Part shown: piece by piece, positions 23,881 through 38,120 of the stretch
How positions within the stretch are numbered: the first letter of the stretch is position 1
Layout of the letters: every line of letters begins with the position of its first letter
Assembly: GCF_028858725.1 (NCBI RefSeq)
Contig: NC_084761.1
Location: 21,234,501 to 21,298,500, forward strand
Direction: 5' to 3'
DNA length: 64,000 nt
Source of the DNA: Colius striatus
Taxonomy: Eukaryota; Chordata; Aves; Coliiformes; Coliidae
Notes under the pieces: generated by a model
What the model saw: the letters and a program-made list of their open reading frames with translations, nothing else
Told to the model about the DNA's origin: nothing
The model's database searches: none
Translations under genes and position numbers: made by a program

Positions 23881-26800
23881 CGCGACTCATGTTGTTCTTT
23901 GCAGGGAGGATGTGTGTGATTTCAGAAGCTGATTGCTGCTGCGTGATCCTAGAAACCCGTACTGTAAGCTCTTGTGGCTGCTATGCAGCGTGTGCTGGCG
24001 TTTCGCCCGGGGAGCCTCAGCCTGGCTCTGTGCCTGCACCGAGGTGGCTGCTTTTTGTTACGTGATCCGCCGTCTAAAATCAGGGTTAGAGTCCTCATGT
24101 TACTGCTGCAGAGTAACCGTCCCTGACAATACGTGTACGCATCCTCCCAGCCCAGCGAGGAGCCCGGACTGACGAGAGCCGCTGGCTGCAAAACATCACT
24201 ACTTGCAGTTAGGTGAAACCCAAGGGTTTGTTCTATTCTATGCCCTCAGTTCAGGCGTATGTGAAAGTTAAGGTTGGTTGTGTGGGGCACTACTAGATGT
24301 GAGAATTTCAAGCTGCAGCTTTTGAAAAGTTGCATGATCTAGTCGGTTCCATTCCAGTTGCAGAAGACTCCAGAGGGAAAAGAGAAATGCTTTTGTTAGT
24401 GAAGGAGGAGGCTGGGCAGGGCTGAGTGCAGCCAGCAAGAAGGCTGCTTTCCCAGCCTGTCTGCAATGCCTGCTTCCCCCTTTACTGTGTCCGTCAAAAG
24501 CACCCAGCATGACTACCCCGAGGGTCTTTACAGAGCAGGGAGGTGAAGGTGGGATTAGCTGCAGGGCTTTGTGGATCTTTTTAACTGCATCATCCGGGTG
24601 CCTCTTGTAGCCTTAGAATGGCTTTAACAGGGTCCTCGGACCTCCGTGCCTCAGTTTCCCTCAGACATGAAGTGGTGCTAATGAGATGCAACTTCACAAT
24701 CCCACCAGTAGGACTTCAGCCAGAGCTATATAAATGCAGCATGTTATTGTTGGTTAAACCATGACCAGGCTGCGAGATACCTGTCTGCAGATAACTTTAA
24801 GAAGTGCTGCGCAGGGCAGCTTATGAAACAGCACAGGAATTTATGGCTAGGTAGCAGGAGGAAACATGCTGTCCCACAGGAGGCTGCTGGAACTTTGTTA
24901 GAACGTGGTCACTGTTATTGAACAGCATCCCGATCCCCAGCACAATCCTTTGCACCAGTTATCCCCCCCAACCATTTTGAAACAGTCATGTGGCATTTCA
25001 GCATCCCATATGACTCTGGGAGAATCAAAGCCCAGCTACGTTTGAACTAGAAAGTCACAAGCCTGAACTGGAGCCCTGTGACTGGGTGTATAAAAGGCAA
25101 AATGCTGACTGAAAGTACTGTCAGGGAAGTCCTGCACTTGCTCTCACTTCCAACTACTTCTCTGGCCATCCTACACATACACAAGAGGCACACTGAGGTC
25201 AAGAGTTAAGGTCAGGAGCACAGTTGGCACAGGCATCATACCCATGGAGAGCAGGCCCTCTCCATGGACACTTTGGAGAAAGCCCAAGCAATTCCACCTG
25301 AAGCTTGCCTCAGTCCCCAGCACATTTTAGCTGGGATCACGTGTTGGAGACAGGCTTTGGGCCCTGCTTTCCTTTCTGTGCACTTGAGTTACTGTGTGGC
25401 TGTTCCTCATTTGCTGACACGCATGAAGGGTTGAGCAAATTCTGTTTGTTTGGTTGGGCTTTTGTATTTGTTTTCCATGCACTTCTGTGAAACCCCTGGA
25501 GGCTTCTCTCCTCCTTTCAGTGCTGCAGTACTGCTGGAGGAAGAACTGCTGCCAAGGGAAGTGCTGGGGCCATGGAGTGCCAGTGTTGGTCGCTCTGACT
25601 CTCTTTCTGAAATGCACATTTGTGAGCTGCTTTTCTGGCCTGAAGTCTTCTCCTCTGACCCTTTCCTTCTGACAAGGAAATACCTTGCTAATAATATGTG
25701 GCAACTCCACTGTTTATTTTCCTTGAGTGGTCTGCGCTGGAGCCTAGTTGGTTTCACAGCAAGCACTTTGGTCTTGTCCCTGATTTAAGGTATGCTTGGT
25801 CTTAAGCCCTGTGAAATCAGTGAAGTGTTTATTCTCAGACTACAATGCTGATCCCTCTATTTTTCCTAGGGATTAAGGCCAGTGGTGGGAAGGCAGAAGG
25901 AAGAACATCTTCCCTTTTGCAATGTCCACTGGGAAAAAGTGGGAGAACATTCCCCAAAGGTCTTCCTCCCCTTCAGAGGGTTTGTAAAGGGAGACAGGCT
26001 CAAAGCAAGGCAGCACTACCCAGCCCCACCCCATCAAGGGTGACCACAGCCCCTCTGCCCAAAGTGAGGGAGAGGACACCAGCCTGCAGAGAAGGAGCTC
26101 TGTGGCAAACACACTGTGCTTTCTGGGATGGAAGTTTGTGCCACAGTAAAGCTCACGGCAGGCCGGCAGAGGATTAGGGTGTGCTTCAAGGGGGAAGAGA
26201 GCAAACTGCTCTTGCACCTCAGGACTAGCAGGGGATGTTCTGAAAAGAAACCTTGGGCAGAAGACGGAAAGCAGAGCAGAGCTCTCGTTAGGTTTTGTCT
26301 GGCTTGTAGCAAGGGATTGAACTATGTACAGCCCCTGGGAGAGCAGCTGGGGTGCATACAGCAAACGTGTTCCCCTTTCCAGGAGTTACTGCTCGCTCAC
26401 ATGCTCCTGGGGAGGAGTGTTGCAGCCACCAGGCAGCTCTGGCAGAAGCAGGCAGAGAAGAGTCATCTCTTGCTCATCCAGAGTGCAATTCCCAGAAGTG
26501 TTTTGCCCTGTGAGGAAAATTGAAGATGCCCTCCTGGCAGGGCCCTTGCAGGCTTGCTTGAGGTCACAGGGCCCTGCCCAGCACCAAGTCCCCAGCCCAA
26601 TCTCGTAATTCATCTCTTGATTTGCACAGGCTGAAGCCAGACAGCTGGCCAGTCAGATTTTCTTGTAACTCCCTAGAAATGCCTTGGACTTGCTTTAGAA
26701 AAATGTAAATACCAACAAGGACTTAGCATGCTGATTGTTACTCTTTTTAATCTTCCGTGACAGAAAATGTACCCTAGCCCTTGGCAAGTCATATCCCTGG

Positions 26801-29800
26801 CTAATCCCTCCTGTCATTAGGAATGGCTTACCCCTGCTTGTGGAAGGCCTGAAAACACACCTCCGCTGCTGGCTGGCTCAAGGGCTGTGGTGTATCCTGT
26901 AGGCTGTGTGGCACAGGGTGCAGGGGCCAATGCTGCTGGCTCTTCAGTGTCTCTGCCTGGTTTGTCTTGCACTGAAGCCACACACACTGCTAGCTCTTGA
27001 TGCTACACACCACAAGTTATTCATTTCTGTAGCTGAGAGAGAGGCTCCACTCTTTGCTGAAAGAGCAAATGGTAGCTTTCTCTTGCTTTGGAGATGGCAT
27101 CTGGCCCAGCTCCAGCACAGCAGTACTGTACGTGTGCCTCCCTGGGCAGCCACCACTGCTTCAACCTTTGCACCCATGGGAACACCCCTCCCAAATCACT
27201 TTGGCTCCTCAGGGAAGGAGAAAAACCACTCCAATGGATTTTCACTAGTATAAGAGTTAGACTGGTGAAGTAATGACAAGAAAAGCTCCTCACTCTTCTC
27301 TAGTGTGAGCTAAAGCTTACAGTTTGATTTGAGTTAGGAGGAGTTTGTACTTTTAGGGGAGATTTATTCTTCTCTTTTAAAATCCATTCTCAGTTCATCA
27401 AGCACAGACAGCATCACTCTCTTTCACTATCTTTAGGCAATATTTCTATCAATAATGTCTGTATGGGCTACTGGTCTCAGCAATAGCCCCTGGTTACTCT
27501 TGCAACCTAAATATTATGCTGTTGTAGCATACTAGATATACACACTATTTGTATACACACATGAGGCTATTTCTCACCTCTTAGACTATCTGGGGGATTT
27601 AACTTTAGCAATCCTCTGCTACTGCTGTTTAAGTGTCTGATTCTTCCTGTTTGTCCTGTAGCGTGCCAGTTTGTCTCAGCTGAGAAGTTTCTGCCTTTTT
27701 GCTTGAGTAGCCATAACCCCCTGAAGAGTTTTATTGCAGCCTTTCTGCACCAAAGGTCCCTTGTGTGGCTAAAACAGTGCTCTCACCATGGTATCTTCCA
27801 GCCCTGTGCTGTCCATGGGGGAAACTTCAGGATTGGTCTGGAGAGCACAGGGAAATAGAGCCAGATTCTCAAGAAAAATCCTTAGTCTGCTCCTGAAAGA
27901 CAAAAGATAGTCAGGAGAGGAGAGACCATCTCAAAGCCTGCAGACCTTGAGCCTCCCAAGGCCCTGCCACAGAGGGAAGTCTGTGCCAGGAAGGGCAGAA
28001 GGTCTGGTCCACCCCGGATGCCAGCTGGGGTTGCATGGCCACATGTCACTGCAGTGCTTTTATCCCAGAGGGCTTCCGGATTTCAGCTTTCCCTACATTA
28101 AAAGAGAAGCACCTCTATTCCAGGTTAATTATAAATTAAGTTAATTATAAAGAACTTCTTGCATTATCTCAAAGTGATGAAAGGAACTTGCTGATCCCTT
28201 CCGTGGGATTTAAAGTATGTCTCATCATTTTATTTCCCTCATTAACACTGACCCAAGCTGACAACTCTTGTGTTTTTCCAGTCTCTCAATGGATAATATT
28301 TAACTAGAGCAAATTGTTAACTAGCCAGGAGAACTGAGGCTTTGTTATTTGGGACTCATTTTGCTTCATCATCTCTCCCCATCCCTTTTAAGTTTGTAGG
28401 TGGCAAACACCACTCCTCAGAGTTGATTTCCTCATCTCAAAGGAGCTGTTTGCATTTGTTTCTCATTGGAGGTACCCAGTAGTCTGACCTTAGGAATCCA
28501 GGTACATCTTTTCCTCCTCTTTGCATCTCACCAGAAAGCAGGAAGATTAATATCTCCTCCAAAGACACCATGCTTACAAGAAAGCGGTAATAAGCAGTGT
28601 ACTGCCCTGCTGCTGTACACAGCCTGTGCCCTCCACCTGCTAGGCCACTCTTTTTCCCATTTATTACCGTACCATCTCACTGGGACAGACCTGTCCTTGT
28701 TCCCCTGTGACATCGTGCCCTAAGCAGTGAGGTCTTGCCCTGGAGCTGGAGGCTACAGCTGCTTCTGTGGCATGGATTCACAGCAGACAGCACAGGTTAC
28801 TCACCCTTCAACTGCATGTTTTCTAGAAGTCTGTCAGCTCTGGCAGTTTTAAGTTTGGGGATTTGTTTATTTTACATCTATGACCACATTGCAAACCTGC
28901 AACAGGGAACAGACCCTGGGAGACTTTTCACTGGGATAACCCAGTAGGCATAGCAGCACTTCCCAGGCTTTATGTAGCCCTCTGGTCTAGCTCGACAAGT
29001 TGGGTTTGATCTGTAACTTGTGATGAGCTGCTTCCCTGGTGCATGGCCGTCTGCAGCAGAGGCCAGCATCACTTACCTGCTCTGCAACAGCAAGATGTGC
29101 TGTGCTGAAAGCCAAAGAGCTGTCAGCTCTGCCAGTATGGCTAACCACAGCCCGTTTGTGGCACAGAGGCACTACCAGGCCTACACATTCACAAGCTATC
29201 ATGAGAGCTGCAGGGGAATTTGGGCAAGCATAGCCTGATGAGAACAGCAATAGTCAAGTCAGCCTTTCTACCTTCTTCTATCAGATGTGCAGAGGGCACT
29301 GGCAAGGGGTTCCTGCCCTCCCAGCAGCTGATAGAATAATATCTGTTAGTCCAATTATATTTTCTCCTAATGAGTTCAAGGCTTGATTTTCCTTGTGTCA
29401 CTCTAATTATGCAAACCCTGCAAAGCAGAGTTCTCTTGTACTGAAGGACTGTAAAGTAGTTGTTTGTTTTGGAACTTTGCTCGAATCAATGGGGTAAAAT
29501 ACCTCACAGTGACTTTGAAAAGGGTGGGACTGACCCTTCTGCATCAGCATGGTGTCCACAAAAGCATTCCAGCAACCTTAAACTGGATGGATTCAGAAGA
29601 GCTCTTTTCTAGCCTGACATATAGCACATACAACATGCCAGGATGGTTTAGAAACTCAAGCCATCTGGAGTTCTTTCCCACAAAAACATGTGTGTGCCAG
29701 AATTTGTCTCTTGAGCCACCCACAGTGAGAGAGGATTGTATTAAAGCTGGCTCAAGTTTCTCCAATTCAATTCTAGGCAAAAGGAAATTGTCAATAAGTA

Positions 29801-30284
29801 TTTGGAAAATGCCTTGGGAGGAACAAGCTGAATAAAGATGCAACAAACAACTTTGAATAAACATGAACACTCTCCATTCAGATCTCTAGGATACTGAAGG
29901 GCCTTCAAAATGATGGTACTTGAGGTGAAGTTCCTTCCCCTTCCTGCCACCTTCTCCCTGAGTGGTTTATTAGTCAGATTTATGGTTTACCTGAAATGAA
30001 CCCTGGGTCATGAGGGCTCCCTTGCTTCAGAAATAAGCTCTGAAGTGGCTGTTGATGTGCAATAAATGAAGATATACTCAGATTTAAGACTAACATTACT
30101 GGATCACTTTAGTACAGCAGCTGTAAATCAGTAAGAAATGCAGGCAGATCATTTGATTGTCTCCTCTTAATGACAACAGGCCACTTCTCACTGAAGGTGA
30201 CATCTCAGCTCATAGCTGAAAAAGAAAGAGGCAATTAGAAAAGCACACAATACACAGATGTTGAAAAGTACATTTACAAGTGTG

Positions 30285-30304
30285 CTGCCACTTACAAGTG
30301 GCAG
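30285..30304. repeat. Short inverted repeat
   Basis: ctgccactt (30285-30293) and aagtggcag (30296-30304) are exact reverse complements separated by two bases, an almost perfect 20-base palindrome. Confidence 0.8.
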
Positions 30305-33300
30305 TTCAGTAAGTTCTGCTGGGAAGCACGAGCATCATTACTGAGCACTGTGGCCAGATCAGAAACCCTGCTCCTAAATGACTTGAAGGCTGTGATGCTC
30401 TCCCTTGTAACTCTTGCGTGGTCCCGTGGAAGGCTTCTCACCACAGCATGATGAAATGAGGCAGTGGTGGGGAGCCGTGGGCAGTGCAAGATGCAAGGAA
30501 AGGGGAGGGCTGACAGTATTTCCCACCCTGGCAAGAAAAAAGGAAACCGAGTGAGTGCGACTCACACCAAGGCCTCAGCCATGACTCATAACATGGGTTG
30601 CAGTGTGCCCTGGTCCCATGGGAGAACACAAACACCGCCGGCTGCTAATGCAGGCACCGCCACATGAGGCAGCGAGAGGTGGCAGCCTCCAGAGGCACGC
30701 TCCGAGGCACTGCCCCCACATGGCCAGTGGAGTGTGCAGCCAGGTGTGCTCAGCACCAGAGGAGACAGTCAGCTGTCTGACAGCTCTGCTGCACACAGTC
30801 CCACAGCACCTTCGGAAGTCTCAACCCAAGGACACACAAGCAGCATACCTGCCGAGACTGCAAGGTATCAAAATCCAAAGGAAGCATCAGTACATCTGCC
30901 CTCCTGTTTGACCACAGGCGGGAAGAGAAGGACTTTCCAGATGCCGTGGCTGCATGCATGGACGTACAGATCTGTGACTGACTGCTGCTCATCACCAGCA
31001 CAGATCATCTGACATCAGAAAAGCCATGCAGCATTAAATCAATCAGCAAGCACTGTGAGGAACAACCACCTTGGGCTTGTTGTGAGGCAGCAATGAGAAA
31101 TCAAGGAGAGGGGGGAGCTGTAAGATGTTTGTTTAAAATCATCTATTCAGTATTTCTAAAGCAAAGAGACAAAAAACCCAAATCAGATGCAAATGACTCC
31201 TGAAGGGAAAGATCTGCATTTCCCTCGAGCGTGCCACTCAGCAGATGACTAAACCAGTTTTATTGTTTATGCATAGATATATGTGCAACTTCCTTTGACT
31301 ATGCCCATCAGTGCATCTTATCCTGGAGGCAAGACTGCTGGGCTTAGTGCTCTCCTGGAGGTGGTATTTATGAAAGCCACTTGCCTAGAAGCACTCTGCC
31401 TTGGCAAGAGCATTTCATTCCCTTTCCCCCTCCTCTGAAACACTGCAACCACACCTAGCCGATGAGATGTACAACTTTGTGCAGTGCCATGCAGTGGCTC
31501 ATCTTTCTGTGGAAACAGATGTGTTTGGACTTATACATACTATGTGTTATGAAACAACATCGCTCATGGCCCTCTCCAGAGAGGAAGCTTTATATAGAGT
31601 GATTTCTGATGGGGTTTGTTGGCTTCTTGTGCTTGCTGTGAACTAGCATCTCTTACTGCTGTGGTACATTCCTTGCCTTTGCCTATGGACCAGAGAAAGA
31701 GAACAAAGATAAGTTAACAGGTTTGTGGCTTATAAACCTCCAGGGAAAAAAAAGCCAAAAGAAGATTCAGGCTTTGTCACTGATGTTGTGACTCATAGAG
31801 CTGATGAAGTGTTTTAATACAAGAAGCTATCCAGGAAGGAAAAAAGAAAGATTATTTCCTAATGCAGTTGGACTGTTTTATACATGTTTTCTTATATAAG
31901 AGTTAATCCCTTTCCAGGGTTTACATGGATTTGCATCTTACAGTCTTCAATAATGTTCAGCACATGCCTAGCAAAGGTCTGCCTGCTTTTGGGGTGACTT
32001 GGTGCCACTTGGCACGAGCACAGACACTGGGTAAGGGATATGGCCTCATTCAGGCACAGGATGTAGTGTGACTTTGGGCGTGAAGTCAGGGTCACAGAAC
32101 AGGGTCTTGCCTTGGTTGCCCAGCCTACACACATGGATGCATGTGTGGGCTGGACCAGAGGCACTGGCATTGCCAGGCAGCAATATGAAACAATGCACAG
32201 TGACAGGCAGGCTTTCTCTTGGGTAAAGTCACAGGGAGACTGAAGCTGCAAGAGAGGAAACCAGTGATGGTCCAGGGGAGGGACTGTTGCTGCCTCCAGG
32301 CTCTGCATGGCTTCTACCAAAGCCCTGCAGGCTGAAAGCAAGCAGCAACATTAGCTCTTCCCTTGGGCTTTTGCTCTGGAGCCCCACTCTGTTCTCCTAG
32401 CATGCTTGCAAACCACCTGGCTCTGGGGAGAAACCTTGCCCTCAACAGCTCCCCATTTCTTCTGGGGCCAGGAGAAGCAAACAACAGTACTAAGTGATGG
32501 GTCCTGGTGACCAAGGACAGGTTGCCAAAACAGCAAGGCTGCTGTCAGTGCTTTAGACAAAGGCTGCAGTCCCATGCACTCGTCTACCTCTGATAAGAGA
32601 GCAGCCCAAATCCTTGCTCTTCAGATACCATCACCTCACAGTGTGAGAAACACTAGAGAGATAAGGAGGGCAAAGTGCTTCTGCATCCCTGTGCCAGTAA
32701 CACTCCTCAGAAAAGCCTGAGAGGTGTTTCTTGTCCTCTCTGTCAGGGAGACTCAGGACCTTCCCTTTTCCCCATAGCAATGTGTTGTGTTTACCAGTGG
32801 CATGCAACTCCCCTGCGGACTTTGGACAAGGTGTGATCACGCCTGCTCTGTGCTTGGCTGTGCAAGGCTATTTGTTCCCTGCTGAGCTATTATGGGACTC
32901 CAGGCTTGACACATACAAACAAACATCTCCTAATTCCCACTTTCACTAGAATGTTGTGAGCTATGCTAAAGACCATAAAATCCCTCTTCTGGTATCTGAT
33001 TCCTCAGATCATTCCTCAAGGAAAGACTTTAACCAGGAACTATGCTGAGAGAGGGCCAGCAGCAAGGGGGAAAGGTGCTGTGACATATCTCAAAGGATTT
33101 TAATCATTGCTTGCCATGGCACCATTAGAAATGCAAACTGAGGCCAGCACCCACAGACTGACATACCTGCGTGGAAGAACTTGTGAGTAGCTTTGATGGA
33201 TGTTTCCTTCACAGCAGGAACTGTGACTTCTTTAAAAAATATCATTTTAAATACTTTGTGGCCTTTGAACATGTAGAACACACCTGCCTAGGAAACACTA

Positions 33301-35335
33301 TCACAGAGACAAAAGCATTAGGAATCTTTCTGAGACCAATCTACCGTCAGCAGTTTGGTGCTTTCCATCAGTGCCATCAGAGCTAGGAAAACTAATGGCA
33401 GGATAAAGGTGTGTTCCACAAATACAGATTTTGCTTTGCTTATATTTTCTGACCAGGCTGTACACTATGAAAGTCCTGATAGATGTTAGGAGCTTTAAGT
33501 GTCTTGACTTTGCAGAATCCAATACAGGTTGAAAGCACCAAGAGCCTTCAACTTATTTAAACCATCCAGAATGAAGCTTGCTCTACCAGGTGAAATTAAC
33601 TGCTCTAATGGAAAAATCACAACCTATGCAAGATCATCCATCTGTGTCTTCATAGCCAAGCTGTTGCACTAGAAATTGGGTCTTTAACACAAAGGTGCAT
33701 CGGCACCAAGTCTTCTCTCCATAGCATTTAGTGCAGCAACCACTGACCTGACGCTTCTCCACAGTCAGCCAAACCCAATCTTTAGATCATGCAAGGAGCT
33801 GCACTACTTTTTCCCCACTCACCACCTTTTAAGAAATTCTTAGGATTTTTCTTTTGATTCTCTGTCCTTGTAGTACCTTTTTTTACATGTTACCCTTCAA
33901 GTTTTTGAAGCTTTCCTCTCCTTTTCACTGGTTGGGGGCTTTCTGAGTCAACAACTAAACACTTTGCACTAAAAGTTTCCTACCACACATTTCTCCTTTT
34001 TCAGCTTTCCTTCAAATTAAGGTAAAAAAATGTTGTCTTTTTTTTTCCCCCCCAACTAAAACACAACCACATTTCCTCAACCATAAAATACACAGAAAAG
34101 CACCCAGGGGTTTTTTTATTCTTACTCTACCACTGTGCTGCTCTCCAGGTAAACTGCAGCAAGACATTACCCTCAGAAGAAAACCACTATGTATGATAAG
34201 AACCAAACCTTTCCCAGCCTCCTTTTAAGCAAGTCTTGCCCAGTACTGACACTATATGAGAGAACAGGTACTGTTGCTTTCTTCAGGCATGGGGCTGATA
34301 CCTCTGCTTTGGAATGCATAAGCCAGGGAAGAACTTTCTTAGGTATGCTTAGAAGTTTTTGAGGTGGGACTATTGTTGTTTATTTCAATGGCTTTTAATT
34401 CTGAAGGCAGACAATTCAATAAATGTTTCTTTCATGTATACTGAGAAGAAGTGATTTGCTAACTTGTTTTGACATATCATCATTAAATATTTTTGCTAGA
34501 GTAGTTTAAGTTGGTATCTTAAAATATTTTTCTTCTTTGTTAATGGTAAAATTAGTTTTGTTTGCTTAAATACCCTCATGTTGGGGGTAAGAGGTATTAA
34601 TTTAGCCAAACTGAGAATTCCACTTTTAGTGTTTTCCTGTGTGACTCAGTTTCCAAAGATAGTATCTTTTTTTCCCCCAAAGAGGTAACAATTCTCATTT
34701 TAATGGGGAAAGAGGCTGGAGAAAAATGGTATAATGAATTGATGTTTTTTCCTGTAAAACCTCTCCTGCTAACTTGCTGTCTGGTACTACTTGCAGGAAA
34801 TATAAGAAATTAGAGCTTTAACAAGATTTCATGGATTGGGATTGTCTCATTACTTGCTAAAAATGTGCAAGATGTTCTTCTCACTGGGAGATGTAGATAA
34901 ACTATTTAAATTAAATTGCATTTGTCACAGAAAAAAATGTGCATTTTGTGTGGACTCTCCAATGTGACTCTCAAGAAGCACTGTGATACGAAGGATGTCC
35001 TGGCCGTTACCTTAATTAGCAATGTTCTGCTGCATTGCATATCTGCTTTGCCTAAGAACACCTTTTTATTTGCTTGAAAGCCTCTTGGGTTGTTTGAGTT
35101 TGGATCCCACCATTGCTCTAGCACCTGGTCCTTGTCCAGATGCTTGTGAAAAACCAGAACTGAACCCTGGCAATGTGTTACCAGCTAGTTACTCTCAGCT
35201 TGGGAAGCTTAGCAGACATTTGGCATGCTTGTAGATGGGAAGCTCCTATCAGACGGAAAGCTTTGATCTGATTCTGAGTGGGAGAAGCTGCATATCTTCA
35301 AGGAATAGCTGTGCCATAAAGGAGGACTCAAATTG

Positions 35336-35358
35336 ACACCACCATCACCACCACCACT
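35336..35358. repeat. ACC-type simple repeat
   Basis: Interrupted run of cac/acc triplets (caccaccatcaccaccacca). Minor microsatellite. Confidence 0.8.
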
Positions 35359-38080
35359 GCTTCTGTGCTGGACTTACCCCGTTTAGCATCAATGTCTGCT
35401 AGCTGAAGCACTAGTCTTGCAAACTGGTTTAAGAAGCCATTCTGTTGGGCTTGAGGTGACAAAGACCCTATAGGCAAAGAACAGCTGGTAACAAAGAGAC
35501 TTCATTAGTAGCTGAGCAAGCCAGCTCACCTGTGCAACTCCTGCAACATGAGTCTTACCAGAACCACAATTTGGGAACATAATTGAGACCTTAACACAAG
35601 CCTCATGAATGAAGGTCAACACCTAGCTCTGCTGTGCTACCCACTTCTAGCAATTGGATGAGTGGATGCAGAAGTGCCTGGCCTGGGAGCAGGGGAGTGG
35701 TAGGCAGCAGGCTACTGTGCTTTCAAGTTTACCTTCACGAGAGCTTTGTAAGGCTCAGAGTTCCCAGGCTTGATGGTAGGTGATGGGCAAAAATCCACCC
35801 CTCTCCTTTGTGGGTACAGAGCAGTTGGTTAGACAGAAGCATTGGCAAGCAGAGGGGTGGACTTTGTCATCAGCAGCCATCGAGTGGGAGGTGTATTTCC
35901 AAAAGCAATGAGAGGGCAGAGTCCAGCTGCGTGTTAATCCATGCCATGTCCTGCGTTTCAGGGTGGTGCAAAATCAGATGCCTGGATTGGGTGTGAGGCA
36001 AGGAGCCACGTTCACCTGCAATCAGGAAAGAGGAGCGTGCAAGGGTGTGGAAGGGGCCAGGCAGGCTGACAAGTAAGTAGAACGGAAGTCAGGAGCACTT
36101 TGAAACAGAGATGCACAGGCTGCATGTACGTGTATCCAGAAGTGGATTATTCCTGGGAGACTGGACCTAAGATGCTCTGGGGAAGCAGTGTGATTCTTCC
36201 AGGAAGTAAACTTAGAGGATGAGGTTTTCTGTGTGTTAAAGGAGTGATTATTCCCACAAGCAGTGACTGACTGCTCCTACAATGTGTGGTGTGGGTGCTG
36301 TGAGGTATTACTAATATTAGCAATCTAAGACCTCTAAAGTATCTTAAGGTAATAAACCAGAGTGAATGCTGGATCCAATAAGGAAAGGGTTTTTTCAGTT
36401 TCAGACTTCCTAAGAGTTACTTTCTAATTTTAAAATTGGAGAGAGCAGCTTGTCTGTGTCATCTCAACAGGTGAGCAAACAGTGGCCACAAAATGATTTA
36501 CCAACTGGTTGTTAGACTGCTGAACTAAATACTACCAAGGAGAGAAAACTGCTCTGAAAAAGATGACAGACAAGGTCTGCAGTAGTGTACAGATAAGAAA
36601 GCACTATGAGGTTTTCATCACAGAGACAGGTCATGGAAAGGCTGTAAGATGAGAATCCCAAGGCAGCACTGTCCTTCTGCGTCTTTGTCTTAGCAACACT
36701 GGAGACAGTAAGGGAAAAAAGTCTTATTCTTTGGAAGCTGTAGGTGGCTGTGGAACACAAGTATGCACCCCAGCAGACCCCATTAGTCAGCTCACAAATT
36801 TCTTTCTTTTGGGGTTTCTTCCCTGAAGCTCACTGTATGTAAAGGCTCGGATGGCATCCCTGATACCCCCTGATACAGATTGCTTTTAACAGCTTCCATC
36901 TGAGGCTCATGGAAGGGTTTAGCAAGCTTTCTTCACAAAGGAGTCTGGTGCAAAGAATGAGTTGTGGCAATTCTACTGTGGTGGAAAAGACGTCAGTATA
37001 ATACAGACAACAGTCAGTTTGCCTGTTGGTGCTGATCCAGGCTATAACCCCTGACTGGAACTAAGAGTGATAGGCAGGATTCCTCCTGCTGGGGGGCAGC
37101 TCTGAAAGGCTCTCCAGGTGTCCATGCCAACAGCTCAAGAGGCCATATCAGAGCTGAGTTTCTTGTGAGTTTAAGCTTGTCTTGTTCCCTCAGAGAGGAT
37201 CATCCAATCTTGTATTGGTCTCGGTAATCATCCAGAGGGTATGCCTTGGCTTAATGAGCTTTTTTCCATGTAAAAGAAGAAAACCAGGCTGGGAAAAGGA
37301 CACAATCTTTTGTGGCCACAGAGTCAGACAGAGTAGCTTCCCTTCTGCAGGAAAGAGTTCCTCCCTCAAATAAACTCCAGGCAAAGCCTAGACCTCAATT
37401 AATGCTTGAGCAAGGACTCAATACATTCTCCAGCATGCACGTTATGCAAGGGTCAGGTTCTGCTGCCCTGATTCCCGTTCCTCCCCGAAACTGCAGCCAT
37501 TTAGGCACATGTCTCAAATACACGAGCAGTCCCACCTACTGGCCTGCTCTGCCCCGAAATGTGTCCTGCTGAAGCAAAGCCAGCAGCCCTAGTTTAACCA
37601 GCACTGACACCCACTGGTCCTGCATCTGGGGTTACCCAGCAGCAGGAGCAGCAACTACATAATGATGCATTGCTGTCTCATGGATCTTAGCTCTCTCCTT
37701 GCCTTCATAAAGGATCTATAGGAGAGATAAATTAGATGTAAGATTAATCTATTGCAATTTTTTACTGTTTAGAAGTTTTATGCTAAATCAGAGAACAGAG
37801 ACATGACAGGACTCATGTAGTCCAGTAGTTTCCTAAAGCCAGCTTATTATTTGTAAGCTGTTGGGGGTTACTACTGCACTGGACATCTCTTCCCTGCACT
37901 TGGACCCCCAGTTCCAACCACTCCCATCACATAAACACAGATACGAAAATTTAGGGCTGAGGTCTCTGGGGAAATGCAGCTCTGGTTATGAAACCACCTT
38001 CTCCCTACAAGCTTGGGACCTGCACTGAGGCACAGCTCCTTTTCTGCCCAGCACAGATTTCTGCAGCCATGCCTTCTATC

Positions 38081-38120
38081 CCCAGGCATGGGAACAGGTC
38101 CCCAGGCATGGGAACGAGGC
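38081..38120. repeat. 20-base tandem duplication
   Basis: Two adjacent 20-base units, both starting cccaggcatgggaac, that differ at three positions near their ends. Confidence 0.8.
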
